From contig DAIDKZ010000043.1 of the NCBI GenBank assembly GCA_027449745.1, positions 1-43,656 on the forward strand: 43,656 nucleotides of DNA, given 5' to 3'. The notes under the pieces are model-generated. The model saw nothing but the letters and a program-made list of their open reading frames with translations. It did no database searches and was not told where the DNA came from. Shown here piece after piece: positions 1-6,311 of the stretch. How positions within the stretch are numbered: position 1 is the stretch's first letter; every line of letters begins with the position of its first letter. This DNA is from Acetobacteraceae bacterium. GTDB lineage: Bacteria > Pseudomonadota > Alphaproteobacteria > Acetobacterales > Acetobacteraceae. The position numbers and the translations under genes were made by a program.

Positions 1-288
1 GTGTGCGGGACGCGCGAGAAGCTCGAGGTGCATCACCTGCACGAGTGGGCGTTGTGGCCGAAGCTCGACGCGGAGAAGGTGCTGGAGTTCCTGCGGTGCT
101 TCGACCCGTATGGGTTCAGCCGGCACATGGGCGACGCGCCGGTGGAGAGCCCGGACGATATCCGCAACCTGCTGGTGTTGTGCGAGGAGCATCACCGGGG
201 CGTGGATACCGGCGTGCACAAGCTGACGTACCCGATCTGGCTGCCTCAGCGGGCGGTGAAGAGCGGGGAGGAGATTACGGCGGAGTGA
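1..288 (+). CDS. HNH endonuclease-like protein, C-terminal part, from the preceding prophage
   Basis: This is the 3' end of a gene truncated by the window edge. Its 95 visible residues match the full copy at 41904-42332 except at about 8 positions, mostly near the end. The visible part keeps the second cysteine of a CxxC pair, the VHHLHE histidine motif and an N-x4-CEEHH motif, which together form an HNH-type metal-binding fold. The known role of such proteins near phage ends is DNA nicking or cleavage linked to packaging or homing; the role here is inference. The codon at position 1 is internal, not a start. Confidence 0.75.
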   Translation: MCGTREKLEVHHLHEWALWPKLDAEKVLEFLRCFDPYGFSRHMGDAPVESPDDIRNLLVLCEEHHRGVDTGVHKLTYPIWLPQRAVKSGEEITAE

Positions 289-595
289 TAGGAGGCCGGT
301 GTGTCGCTAGCCAGCGGCGCTTTCGGGTTTCGGCGGCCTCCAGTTCTTCGGCCGCCATGAGGTTCGCCTCGGTGAAGATAATCCCGGCTAGACAAGGCAC
401 GTTGAATGCCTCGAAGGCCTCGGCGATGGCGGCGCCCGTCGCCGCGACATCCTGGTTTACGCAGCCGCCGACTGTACGTCTGCAGTTGATGTGATTGCAT
501 GGCGCCGATGGGCATAAACGCCGGTTCGCGCGGCGGATTGCCTCACGTGCCGCAACGCTGAACGTGAGGCGCGATGTCGTTGTTTCAGTGCTCAT
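275..595 (-). CDS. Hypothetical protein, possible gene at the end of the preceding prophage
   Basis: An open frame of 106 codons runs leftward and converges on the HNH gene with a 14-base overlap. The protein has natural composition: a polar N-terminus (MSTETTTSRL), a cluster of cysteines around residues 28-45 and an acidic helix near residues 80-95 rich in E and A. I recognise no family. A GGCGCC-N6-GGCGCC hairpin lies just upstream of the ATG and no clear ribosome site is visible, so either the start or the gene itself is uncertain. The equivalent spot right of this prophage holds an unrelated three-gene cassette. Confidence 0.45.
   Translation of the reverse strand: MSTETTTSRLTFSVAAREAIRRANRRLCPSAPCNHINCRRTVGGCVNQDVAATGAAIAEAFEAFNVPCLAGIIFTEANLMAAEELEAAETRKRRWLATHRPPITPP
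541..569. repeat. Perfect 8-bp inverted repeat with 13-base loop
   Basis: CCTCACGT at 541-548 is exactly complementary to ACGTGAGG at 562-569. It lies within the 5' part of the doubtful leftward gene and about 100 bases from the attachment-like repeat, so it could be a regulatory or recombinase arm site. It could also be chance. No T-tract follows. Confidence 0.35.
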
Positions 596-647
596 GACGG
601 CGCCCGGCGCGGCGCCAAACGCCGCTGGATGTTGCGCCTGTAACCGG

Positions 648-700
648 TTGATTTCGCTCTGCCGCGTAGGATCATGACGTAGATCGCCCTCATTTATTTC
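648..700. repeat. Left attachment-like direct repeat
   Basis: The 23 bases 664-686 (GCGTAGGATC...) recur exactly at 43471-43493, and similarity continues through the integrase 3' end. To the left it fades within about 16 bases. The sequences further left, which belong to the ends of two different prophages, are unrelated. This is what is expected if the crossover core lies here beside the integrase gene. No tRNA is visible at either copy. The core cannot be fixed exactly because similarity on the integrase side is also due to homology of the integrase genes. Confidence 0.55.
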
Positions 701-1677
701 AGTGCCTTAGCTCTGGTTTTTGTCGTGGTTGTCCGAGACGTGGACAAACGGTGGATGGCGGCGGTCGCGAGGCGTTCCTGGTCGGCGCTGCGGGTGTACA
801 GCGCCACCATCGAGAGCGTCTGGTGGCCGGTGATGGCCGCGATCTCGTGCGCGGAGCCGCCGGCGTCCGCGACTCGCGTGGCGCCGAGCTTGCGTAGGCC
901 GTGCACGTTGAGGTGCGGCGGCATCCCTTCGATCTTCGCCAGCGCGCGGGCCATGCGCTCGCTCAGGCGCATCGGGTGCCAGGGCTGGCCGTCCAGCTCG
1001 AGGATGGTGAGTGTGCGCGCGCTGCGCTTCCAGGCGTCGAGCTCGATCTTGAGCTCCGGATGGCAGGGGATGGACAACTGCACGCCCGTTTTCTGCTGGC
1101 GGACGCGGATCCGTTGGCCGTCGTAGTCCGCCCAGGTCAGACGGCAGAGATCGCCGCGGCGCTGGGCGGTGTGCATCCCCAGAATCACGACGCGGCGCAG
1201 CGGTTCCGGCAGGTGGGTGAGCGCGAGCGCGGCCTGTTGCTCGGTCCACGCCGCCAGGTGACCGCCTGGCAGCGCGCGGACGCGGGTGAGGGGTGTGTGC
1301 TCGATCCACTCACGGTCCAGCGCCCAGGTAAAGAGCGCGCCGGCGGTGCGGATGAAGCCGTTGGCGGCGCCGTGGCCGCGCGCCTGGGCGATCGCGTCGC
1401 GCAGCTCCAGGATGTCGCGGCGAGCGACATCGCGCGCGTCCGTCGCGGCCAGCAACTCGATGTCCCGAAGATAGATGAGGTAGGTCCGCCGGGTGGCCTC
1501 GGCGAGGGCTGTCCACTCCGGCGAGCGCTTCCAGGCGCCGATGAGCGCCGCGACGCTGTCAGGTCCGTAGCGCTGGACCTTCCGCACCGCCGGATAGCGG
1601 TACTCCCTGACGGTTCCGTCGGCCAGATGCCTGCGCACGACGCGCTCGGCCTTCCGCGAGGATGGTGGCAACGGCAT
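694..1677 (-). CDS. int: Tyrosine recombinase, phage integrase
   Basis: This catalyses site-specific integration and, with an excisionase, excision of the prophage. The 327-residue protein has the family length. An N-terminal arm-binding region (residues 1-50, with TVREYRYP) is followed by a core-binding domain (about 45-135) and a catalytic domain with R173 in TAQRRGDL, K196, H259-x-x-R262 in VHGLRK, H285 in ITGH, and nucleophile Y294 in ALYTRS. All active-site residues are present, so it should be functional. It lies at the prophage edge, last in the leftward operon, beside the attachment-like repeat. Its start overlaps the upstream gene by 119 bases in another frame. Confidence 0.95.
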   Translation of the reverse strand: MPLPPSSRKAERVVRRHLADGTVREYRYPAVRKVQRYGPDSVAALIGAWKRSPEWTALAEATRRTYLIYLRDIELLAATDARDVARRDILELRDAIAQARGHGAANGFIRTAGALFTWALDREWIEHTPLTRVRALPGGHLAAWTEQQAALALTHLPEPLRRVVILGMHTAQRRGDLCRLTWADYDGQRIRVRQQKTGVQLSIPCHPELKIELDAWKRSARTLTILELDGQPWHPMRLSERMARALAKIEGMPPHLNVHGLRKLGATRVADAGGSAHEIAAITGHQTLSMVALYTRSADQERLATAAIHRLSTSRTTTTKTRAKALK

Positions 1678-1894
1678 GATTCACCACTCGGCGGTGGGGG
1701 TTACCGGCGGAGGCTGCGGCGCCGGCCATCGCCGCGTCAAGGGCCGTGATGTCCCAGCGCAGCGTGCGCGGGCCGAGCGCGGCCGTGGGCGCGGGCAGCA
1801 CGCCCTCCTTCACGCGCCGCAGAAACCGGGTGAGGGAGAGCCCGAGATAGGCGGCCGCGGCGTCCTGGTCGAGGTAGCGCGGACGGTCAGGCAT
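1559..1894 (-). CDS. Excisionase/AlpA-like HTH protein
   Basis: A 111-residue protein. Residues 1-60 look like a MerR/AlpA-type winged helix: YLDQDAAAAYLGLS, then FLRRVKEGVLPAP and a TLRWDITALDAAM strand-helix. This is the usual layout of phage excisionases and small DNA-binding proteins that insert into the genome. Its position immediately upstream of the integrase fits an Xis role in directing excision. The C-terminal 40 residues are read through the integrase 5' end in a different frame and look less protein-like, being rich in R, A and G. The overlap may be real, or a frameshift may have removed an earlier stop. Confidence 0.65.
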   Translation of the reverse strand: MPDRPRYLDQDAAAAYLGLSLTRFLRRVKEGVLPAPTAALGPRTLRWDITALDAAMAGAAASAGNPHRRVVNHAVATILAEGRARRAQASGRRNRQGVPLSGGAEGPALRT

Positions 1895-2150
1895 CGGGGC
1901 GCGCGGCCTTGTAGCCGGTTTCTGTGATGCAGTAACCGGAGCCGGCCAAATCGCCCTCTGCCGTGTAGAGACCGCGGCAGTATTCGGCGTGGCCGCGCCG
2001 CGCGAGGAGGCGGACGGTTCGACGGATCGTTGCGCGGCTGAACTCTGGCAGCTCGTCGCCGATCGTCGCGAAGGTGAAGGCGCGCTCCGCGCCGTGCGTC
2101 TCGCGCAGGTCTGCGAGGCGTTGAAGGCAGCGTTCCGTCGTTGGGCTCAT
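1887..2150 (-). CDS. Small winged-helix-like hypothetical protein
   Basis: An 87-residue protein starting MSPTTERCLQ. The open frame extends further upstream, but the start at 2150 is chosen because it forms an ATGA overlap with the gene before it and the earlier sequence is proline/arginine-rich. The middle (about 25-60: FATIGDEL..FSRATIRRTVRLLARRGH) reads as a helix-turn-helix with a recognition helix and RRGH wing, as in replication- or transcription-related winged-helix proteins. It ends just inside the next gene (8-base overlap). The likely role is DNA binding in the early leftward operon; the target is unknown. Confidence 0.6.
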   Translation of the reverse strand: MSPTTERCLQRLADLRETHGAERAFTFATIGDELPEFSRATIRRTVRLLARRGHAEYCRGLYTAEGDLAGSGYCITETGYKAARPDA

Positions 2151-2356
2151 GGCACCACCATGCACATGGCGGAGACCGGCGCCCATGTCGGCCAGTTCTG
2201 GGCGCGGGCCTCGTGGTTGACGTGGATCAGCTCGCGGCGGATGCGAAGGCACTCGGCGCGGGTGGTCTGGATGGACGTGAGGTGCTCCGGCCGGCCGTGG
2301 CAGCGGAGGCAGAGCCAGACGACGGTCATGATGACGAGGTGGTGCATCAGGACCAA
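2147..2356 (-). CDS. Small hypothetical protein
   Basis: A 69-residue protein beginning with a hydrophobic stretch (MHHLVIMTVVWLCLRCHG) that could be a short membrane helix or signal-like segment, then a polar helix with many R, E and H. It overlaps the upstream gene by 10 bases and its stop overlaps the next start as ATGA, the pattern seen along this whole operon, which supports it being real. The CxxC pair (CLRC) is notable. No family recognised. Confidence 0.45.
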   Translation of the reverse strand: MVLMHHLVIMTVVWLCLRCHGRPEHLTSIQTTRAECLRIRRELIHVNHEARAQNWPTWAPVSAMCMVVP

Positions 2357-2574
2357 CGCTGGAGTATGAAATTGAAAGCGTAACGATCACCGGAGCGGAC
2401 AGCTTCCCAGAGTTCCCGGCAGGTGCGCTCGTCGTCGAGTGGCGCAGGGTCCCTAGATTCGTCGCTCGCTTCTTCGGCGATGACCCGGCGCGCTAGGGCG
2501 AGCTGTTCTGCTCGACCAAGACCGTCGAGGACGTCGTCGACGTCCACGACGACCGAGACCGAGACCATCGTCAT
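2347..2574 (-). CDS. Small hypothetical protein after the ParB-like gene
   Basis: A 75-residue acidic protein (MTMVSVSVVVDVDDVLDGL...). The start at 2574 is supported by an ATGA overlap with the ParB-like stop and by CAGGAG 10-15 bases upstream. The N-terminus is a hydrophobic strand and the middle is a helix (RAEQLALARRVIAEEA). I recognise no family. It is likely translated by coupling with the ParB-like gene. Confidence 0.65.
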   Translation of the reverse strand: MTMVSVSVVVDVDDVLDGLGRAEQLALARRVIAEEASDESRDPAPLDDERTCRELWEAVRSGDRYAFNFILQRWS

Positions 2575-4208
2575 TCCTCGATCTCCTGCGCCTCGTCGTC
2601 GCCTGGCTCGTTGCCGAGGGCTTCGAGTTGCGGGCCGGGGGCGCCGAAGGGGGCGCTGGGGGGTTGGTAGGCGGGGAGCTGGCCGGCGAGGCGGCTGGCG
2701 AGTTCGTGGAGGCTGCCGGATTTCGGTAGGTTGTGGTCCGCGCAGAGCTGGCGGAGCATCGCGGCGGGAAGGAGCTGCAGCTCCTCGAGGCTGTCGAAGC
2801 GGATCGGCGGCACGGCGAGGGCGCGGGCGATCCATTCGGCGGCGGGGCCGCTCGCGGTGCCGCAGCTGCGGCGCTCGTCGTCCGGCTCGTCGAAGCGGAG
2901 CGACGTGGCGATGCATTCGCGCAGGCGGCCGCGCAGCTCGCCGGGCAACACGGACATCGCGCGGACGAGGCCGGCGTCGTTGACCATGGACAAGGCGATT
3001 TCCCCTGGGCGTTCCCCGCGCGTGCTGACGTTGTGGGCGGCGAACAGGAGGAGGGTCGCGGTGAAGAGGGTGTTGTCCGTGAGCTCGACGCGCCGTTCCG
3101 CGAGATGGGCGCGTAGGGCCTCCGTTTTCTTGCGGGCGATGGCGGCGCGGGCCTTCTTGCTGAGGCCGCGCTCCTCGGGCGGGGGCGGCTCGGCATCGGC
3201 AGCGGCATCGGCGGCGGGGCCCTCCCCATGCTGAGGGGCTTCCTTTCCGGATTTTGCCTTCACGGGCGCCGGGATCGGTTCGAAGTAGATACGAGTGAGC
3301 GTGCCGTCGTCATCGTCGAGATGATAGCGGATGGCGATTCCCTTTTTTGGCTTCTTCGGGAGAGCGGCGACCTGCTGGAAAAAGCCCTTGGGCGCGAGGC
3401 GGCGTCCGTACTTGTCGATTTCGCCCCAGGCGGCGTCGATGCCCTCCGCTGTGAGGGCGTTGATCTCGTCGCCGATGGCCTGGCGCTGGAGCTTGAGGAA
3501 TTTCTCGATCTCGGTGGTGGTGAAGCGGCGTTCGTCGTCCGGCTGGGCGAAGAGATCCTCGTCCCAGCGGATTTTCGCCGTTGCGGTGTCGAAAAGAGCG
3601 TCGGCGCGGTTGAGGCAGCGGCGCTCCACAGCGTTGGCGATCTGCCACCACTCCGGAAAGCGCGGCTTTGCCGTGCGCAGATGGGATTTTGCGACTTTCT
3701 CCAGCTTCTTCGGGTCCGCCTTGATAAGTGCGGCGGTGTGCCTAGCATCGGGCGCGCCCCAGGTGTGCGCGAGGTCCACAACGGGCGCCGGGAGGTGGGC
3801 GACGGCGTCCATGCGCAGCGCCTCGCGCGGCTTGAGGCCGAGGGTTTCCTGCGCCTTCATCAGTGGCATACCCTGGTCGCGCATGGCGCGGAAGGCGCGC
3901 CAGATCTCCGGCGGCGTCATTGTTGCGCGAACGATATTTTCCGCGAGCGCCGCGCCGGTCTGGCCGGCCTCGTCCATGTCGCGGACGGTGGCCTCGATGG
4001 TCTCGTGGCCGAGGCTGCGCGCGGCTTCCAGGCGCCTGTTGCCGGCGATGACGCGGAAGCGGTCGCCCTCCGGCGCGACGAGGATGGGTTGCAGCAGGCC
4101 CTGCTCGCGGATCGACGCGGCGAGCGCTTCCTGTTCCTGCGCCGCCGGCGTGACGCGACGGACGGGCGCGCGGGGAGGGTCGATGAGGGCGATGGGGATG
4201 GCGGTCAT
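2571..4208 (-). CDS. ParB/RepB/Spo0J-family protein with SAP-like C-terminus
   Basis: A 545-residue protein. Residues 1-95 form a ParB N-terminal domain: EQEALAASIREQGLLQPILV, then VIAGNRRLEAARSLG at about 53-67 (the GxRR nucleotide-binding motif) and ENIVRATMTP near 90-99. An HTH-like region follows (to about 165). The middle (about 200-330) is unknown and is followed by an acidic/proline linker. Residues 472-509 resemble a SAP DNA-binding motif (LEELQLLPAAMLRQLC..SGSLHELASRLAG). Chromosome or plasmid ParB partners with ParA, but no ParA is present. As the largest protein of the early leftward operon it more likely acts as a DNA-bound clamp or regulator in phage DNA metabolism. That role is inference. 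Confidence 0.8.
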   Translation of the reverse strand: MTAIPIALIDPPRAPVRRVTPAAQEQEALAASIREQGLLQPILVAPEGDRFRVIAGNRRLEAARSLGHETIEATVRDMDEAGQTGAALAENIVRATMTPPEIWRAFRAMRDQGMPLMKAQETLGLKPREALRMDAVAHLPAPVVDLAHTWGAPDARHTAALIKADPKKLEKVAKSHLRTAKPRFPEWWQIANAVERRCLNRADALFDTATAKIRWDEDLFAQPDDERRFTTTEIEKFLKLQRQAIGDEINALTAEGIDAAWGEIDKYGRRLAPKGFFQQVAALPKKPKKGIAIRYHLDDDDGTLTRIYFEPIPAPVKAKSGKEAPQHGEGPAADAAADAEPPPPEERGLSKKARAAIARKKTEALRAHLAERRVELTDNTLFTATLLLFAAHNVSTRGERPGEIALSMVNDAGLVRAMSVLPGELRGRLRECIATSLRFDEPDDERRSCGTASGPAAEWIARALAVPPIRFDSLEELQLLPAAMLRQLCADHNLPKSGSLHELASRLAGQLPAYQPPSAPFGAPGPQLEALGNEPGDDEAQEIEE

Positions 4209-4435
4209 GGGGATTCCTCGTAGCGGGATGCGAGAGCGCGGATTTCGTCGGCGAGGAGGCCGAGGCTGCGCGCGTGCCGTTCAACGAAGTCGGCAACGGC
4301 GTGGACCTCGCCGGCACGGGAACGCGGGCTCGCCAGCGTGTCGGAAAGCGACGTCGCGAGAGAGCCTTGACGCAGGATGAGTTCGCGCAGGCGGCTCTCG
4401 AAGCGGATCGCCTCGTGAATGCGGTCGATGGGCAT
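4205..4435 (-). CDS. Hypothetical small helical protein
   Basis: A 76-residue, mostly helical protein (MPIDRIHEAIRFESRLREL...). Its stop overlaps the ParB-like start as ATGA, so the two are probably translationally coupled. Its own start shares one base with the stop before it (TGATG). Regular spacing of L, V and A suggests amphipathic helices. Family unknown. Confidence 0.65.
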   Translation of the reverse strand: MPIDRIHEAIRFESRLRELILRQGSLATSLSDTLASPRSRAGEVHAVADFVERHARSLGLLADEIRALASRYEESP

Positions 4436-4701
4436 CAGGCGGCGCCGGGGAATGTCGCGCTCTCGAAACGACGACGTGCGCGGTGGGGAAGGTGGACGAC
4501 GTTTCCGGCGGCGACGGCGGCGCGCAGCGTGGCGGCTTCGCGCTCGGCCGCTTCGGCTTCGTCGCGGCTGTTGGCGACGACCTCATCGAGCGTGCGTTCC
4601 ATGCGGAGCGCCTCGACGATTGCGAGGTCGAACAGTCGGACCCGGTGGGGAAGCGGCTCGCCGTCGCGGAGCTGGGCGAGGAGGGCGGCGAGGTTGGTCA
4701 T
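4435..4701 (-). CDS. Hypothetical coiled-coil-like protein
   Basis: An 88-residue protein (MTNLAALLAQLRDGEPLP...). The middle (about 30-65) is a long charged helix with heptad-like L, V and A spacing (EALRMERTLDEVVANSRDEAEAAER), likely a short coiled coil. It has ATGA coupling to the gene upstream and TGATG to the one downstream. Family unknown. Confidence 0.65.
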   Translation of the reverse strand: MTNLAALLAQLRDGEPLPHRVRLFDLAIVEALRMERTLDEVVANSRDEAEAAEREAATLRAAVAAGNVVHLPHRARRRFESATFPGAA

Positions 4702-5018
4702 TGGTCAACATACTCCTGGAGGGTCCCAAGACGGTCGAAGAGCAACCTGGCGCGCGCGACGACAGCGTCGTTCTTGAGGGGGGAGCGGAATACGAAGGAA
4801 AGGGCGTTCTTGAGATCCTTCGCGGTTTCACTGGGGTCGACGCTGATGGCCATGAGGGCGAAGACGAGGTCCTCCAGCGCCCTCAGTGCCGCGTCGTCGT
4901 GCGCGGCCATTGGCGCGCGCTCCATCGCGCGGGCGAGCTCGTGCCACTCGCGCATGGGGATCAGCTCCCACGAAACGGCGTGGTCAAGGAAGGGGGCAAT
5001 CTGATCGGAGAGTTTCAT
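4698..5018 (-). CDS. Hypothetical protein, early leftward operon
   Basis: A 106-residue protein (MKLSDQIAPFLDHAVSWELI...), predominantly helical, with a conserved-looking hydrophobic core (ALEDLVFALMAI) and no transmembrane segment. Start and stop overlap both neighbours (TAATG, ATGA), which supports the boundaries. Function not recognisable. Confidence 0.65.
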   Translation of the reverse strand: MKLSDQIAPFLDHAVSWELIPMREWHELARAMERAPMAAHDDAALRALEDLVFALMAISVDPSETAKDLKNALSFVFRSPLKNDAVVARARLLFDRLGTLQEYVDQ

Positions 5019-5245
5019 TACAGCCTCGTTTCGTTGGCGCGCTGGAACGCCTGGCGCGCGAGGGTTTCGGTGAGGAAGACGCGGGAGGGCGGGATGGCGA
5101 CGGGCCCGCGGGTCCAGCTGGCGGCGTAACGGCGCAGATAGCGGCCTCGGCCGACGTAATGGAGGGCGGCGACGCCCGCGCCGTTGATGGTGAAACCGTG
5201 CACCGCGAGTTCGGCGTGCGACGGCAGCTGGCGCGCGCCGCTCAT
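5018..5245 (-). CDS. Hypothetical protein, early leftward operon
   Basis: A 75-residue protein starting MSGARQLPSH. The start at 5245 gives an ATGA overlap with the upstream stop; the longer open frame is arginine/proline-rich and rejected. It is beta-rich around HGFTINGAGVAALHYVGRG, with a basic middle and an ending helix. Family unknown. Confidence 0.6.
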   Translation of the reverse strand: MSGARQLPSHAELAVHGFTINGAGVAALHYVGRGRYLRRYAASWTRGPVAIPPSRVFLTETLARQAFQRANETRL

Positions 5246-5466
5246 GGGTGGGCCGGCAGTGGGAGGAAGTCGGCGGCCGGCCGGATGCCGTCGATTTCGT
5301 AATGAAGGAAGTGCAGGCGCCCCCGCGCGTCGCGCCATTCCGCGATCACGGTCACGCGCGCGAGATGCCGCCCGTTCAGGCGGAGCGCCATCTCGCGCGG
5401 CGGTTCGACCGCGTGGCGCGTCAGTCCGTTGACCTCACGGGAGGTGGGTGGATTGTCGAGGGGCAT
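5242..5466 (-). CDS. Hypothetical protein, first gene of the early leftward operon
   Basis: A 74-residue protein (MPLDNPPTSREVNGLTRHAV...). Its second half looks like a small beta-sheet domain (HLARVTVIAEWRD, RGRLHFLHYEI). It is the first gene downstream of a good leftward promoter at 5494-5521, with GGAGG about 6 bases before its start. Being promoter-proximal and early, it could be a host-takeover or anti-repressor-type protein, but nothing in the sequence proves that. Confidence 0.65.
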   Translation of the reverse strand: MPLDNPPTSREVNGLTRHAVEPPREMALRLNGRHLARVTVIAEWRDARGRLHFLHYEIDGIRPAADFLPLPAHP

Positions 5467-5493
5467 GAGCGCCTCCGGGGTTGCCGGGGCGCG

Positions 5494-5521
5494 ATATTAC
5501 ACGTCACGTTTCGGACTGCAA
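5494..5521 (-). promoter_or_regulatory. Sigma-70-like promoter of the leftward early operon
   Basis: Read on the minus strand: TTGCAG (5521-5516), 16-base spacer, TAATAT (5499-5494). Both hexamers are close to consensus in an otherwise GC-rich region. Transcription would begin about 20 bases before the 5466 start. The repressor-type dyad at 5526-5545 lies just upstream of the -35 box. Confidence 0.7.
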
Positions 5522-5525
5522 GAAA

Positions 5526-5545
5526 AATCACACTTGGGGTGTATT
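5526..5545. promoter_or_regulatory. Probable repressor operator at the leftward promoter
   Basis: ACAC (5530-5533), 5 bases, GTGT (5539-5542), in the context AATCACAC...GTGTATT. Nearly the same sequence recurs at 6021-6040 at the Cro-side promoter, which is the expected distribution of operators for the divergent repressor. Confidence 0.6.
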
Positions 5546-5964
5546 CAGGCGCGGCGCTTCCCGCGCGAGAGGCTGGTTTCTTTTGGCTTCACTGGCGATT
5601 CGCTCCGATTCGCCTCGTTCACGGCGACGCCGCCGACCTTGGGGCGGCCACGGCGTCGGAGCCCGATAACGCCCTGATCGTTTCGTTCGATCTGCTGGAT
5701 CGCGGCCATGAGCGAGATGGGCATCAGGTCCATGGTGCCGAGGAGCACATAGTCGATGCTGAAAGTCTTCTGTCTGGCGAGCCGGACTAGGGCGACAACG
5801 TCCACGGCGTTGCGGCCGACCTCCCAGCCGCTGACGGCGGAGGGTGTGACGTTCATCATCTCGGCGAATTCGGCTTGCGTTTTGCCCATCGCCTGGCGCA
5901 CGAGCTGGAGGCGCCGTCCGATCGCCGCGAGGATGTCCGTGGAGGACGGGGTTGGTTCGAGCAT
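5545..5964 (-). CDS. CI-like XRE-family repressor
   Basis: The probable lysogeny repressor, 139 residues. Residues 10-70 form a standard XRE helix-turn-helix (LQLVRQAMGKTQAEFAEMMN, then VTPSAVSGWEVGRNAVDV). The C-terminal part is basic and unstructured-looking (SPVKPKETSLSRGKRRA) with no LexA-type Ser-Lys peptidase domain. Induction would therefore not be by self-cleavage, unlike lambda CI. The start at 5964 is chosen because upstream codons cross the operator region. It diverges from a Cro-like gene, the usual immunity layout. Confidence 0.85.
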   Translation of the reverse strand: MLEPTPSSTDILAAIGRRLQLVRQAMGKTQAEFAEMMNVTPSAVSGWEVGRNAVDVVALVRLARQKTFSIDYVLLGTMDLMPISLMAAIQQIERNDQGVIGLRRRGRPKVGGVAVNEANRSESPVKPKETSLSRGKRRA

Positions 5965-5993
5965 GGCCCAAAAAGCGCGGTTAAGCGGCGATA

Positions 5994-6008
5994 TGCACGC
6001 CACGTGCA
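5994..6008. promoter_or_regulatory. Perfect inverted repeat between repressor and Cro-like genes
   Basis: TGCAC (5994-5998), 5 bases, GTGCA (6004-6008), lying 30 bases upstream of the repressor start. It is likely a further operator half-site pair controlling the repressor's own promoter. It differs from the ACAC/GTGT sites and might be the Cro-like protein's target. Confidence 0.45.
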
Positions 6009-6015
6009 AAGGGGC

Positions 6016-6041
6016 TTGAAAATCACACGCTGGTGTATATC
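6016..6041 (+). promoter_or_regulatory. Rightward early promoter and operator
   Basis: TTGAAA (6016-6021) and TATATC (6036-6041) are visible but only 14 bases apart, shorter than usual, so the exact boxes are uncertain. Between them lies ACAC (6025-6028)-GCTG-GTGT (6033-6036), matching the operator at 5526-5545. If TATATC is the -10 box, the transcript starts within about 4 bases of the ATG at 6052. There is no ribosome site, so the message may be nearly leaderless. Confidence 0.5.
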
Positions 6042-6051
6042 GTCGCCGGTC

Positions 6052-6261
6052 ATGCGCGTACGCGAGCTGATCCGCGAGCTGGGTGGCCCGACAAGGGTTG
6101 CGAATGCCTGCGGCGTCTCGCCGCAGGCGGTGACGAACTGGATCGCACGCGACCGCGTCTCGGCGGAACACCAGGTGACGATCTGGCGGCTCGCGGCCGA
6201 GCGTGACGTCGCCTGGACGCCGCCGGGAGCGGATGGGCTGAAGCTGGAGCCAGCGGCATGA
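6052..6261 (+). CDS. Cro-like helix-turn-helix protein
   Basis: A 69-residue protein; residues 5-45 match the YdaS/Cro type (ELIRELGGPTRVANACGVSP, then QAVTNWIARDRV), a class that recognises operators in divergent phage switches. The start at 6052 follows the operator directly. No Shine-Dalgarno is present, consistent with leaderless or weak translation. It diverges from the CI-like gene; together they form the lysis-lysogeny switch. Confidence 0.85.
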   Translation: MRVRELIRELGGPTRVANACGVSPQAVTNWIARDRVSAEHQVTIWRLAAERDVAWTPPGADGLKLEPAA

Positions 6262-6311
6262 GCGGAACGATCGCTCGTGCCGCTGGCTCAGTCACGCGGA
6301 ATGGGTCCGCG

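Noticed and set aside
640-700. tRNA gene as attachment site
   Set aside because: Neither strand around either repeat folds into a cloverleaf with a T-loop GTTCGAATC-type motif that I can see.
2571-4208. Interpretation as a plasmid-type (extrachromosomal) prophage because of ParB
   Set aside because: A complete tyrosine integrase and attachment-like repeats are present and no ParA is encoded.
3228-4223. 331-codon plus-strand frame opposite the ParB-like gene
   Set aside because: Antisense composition and no ribosome site; the minus strand has clear ParB motifs.
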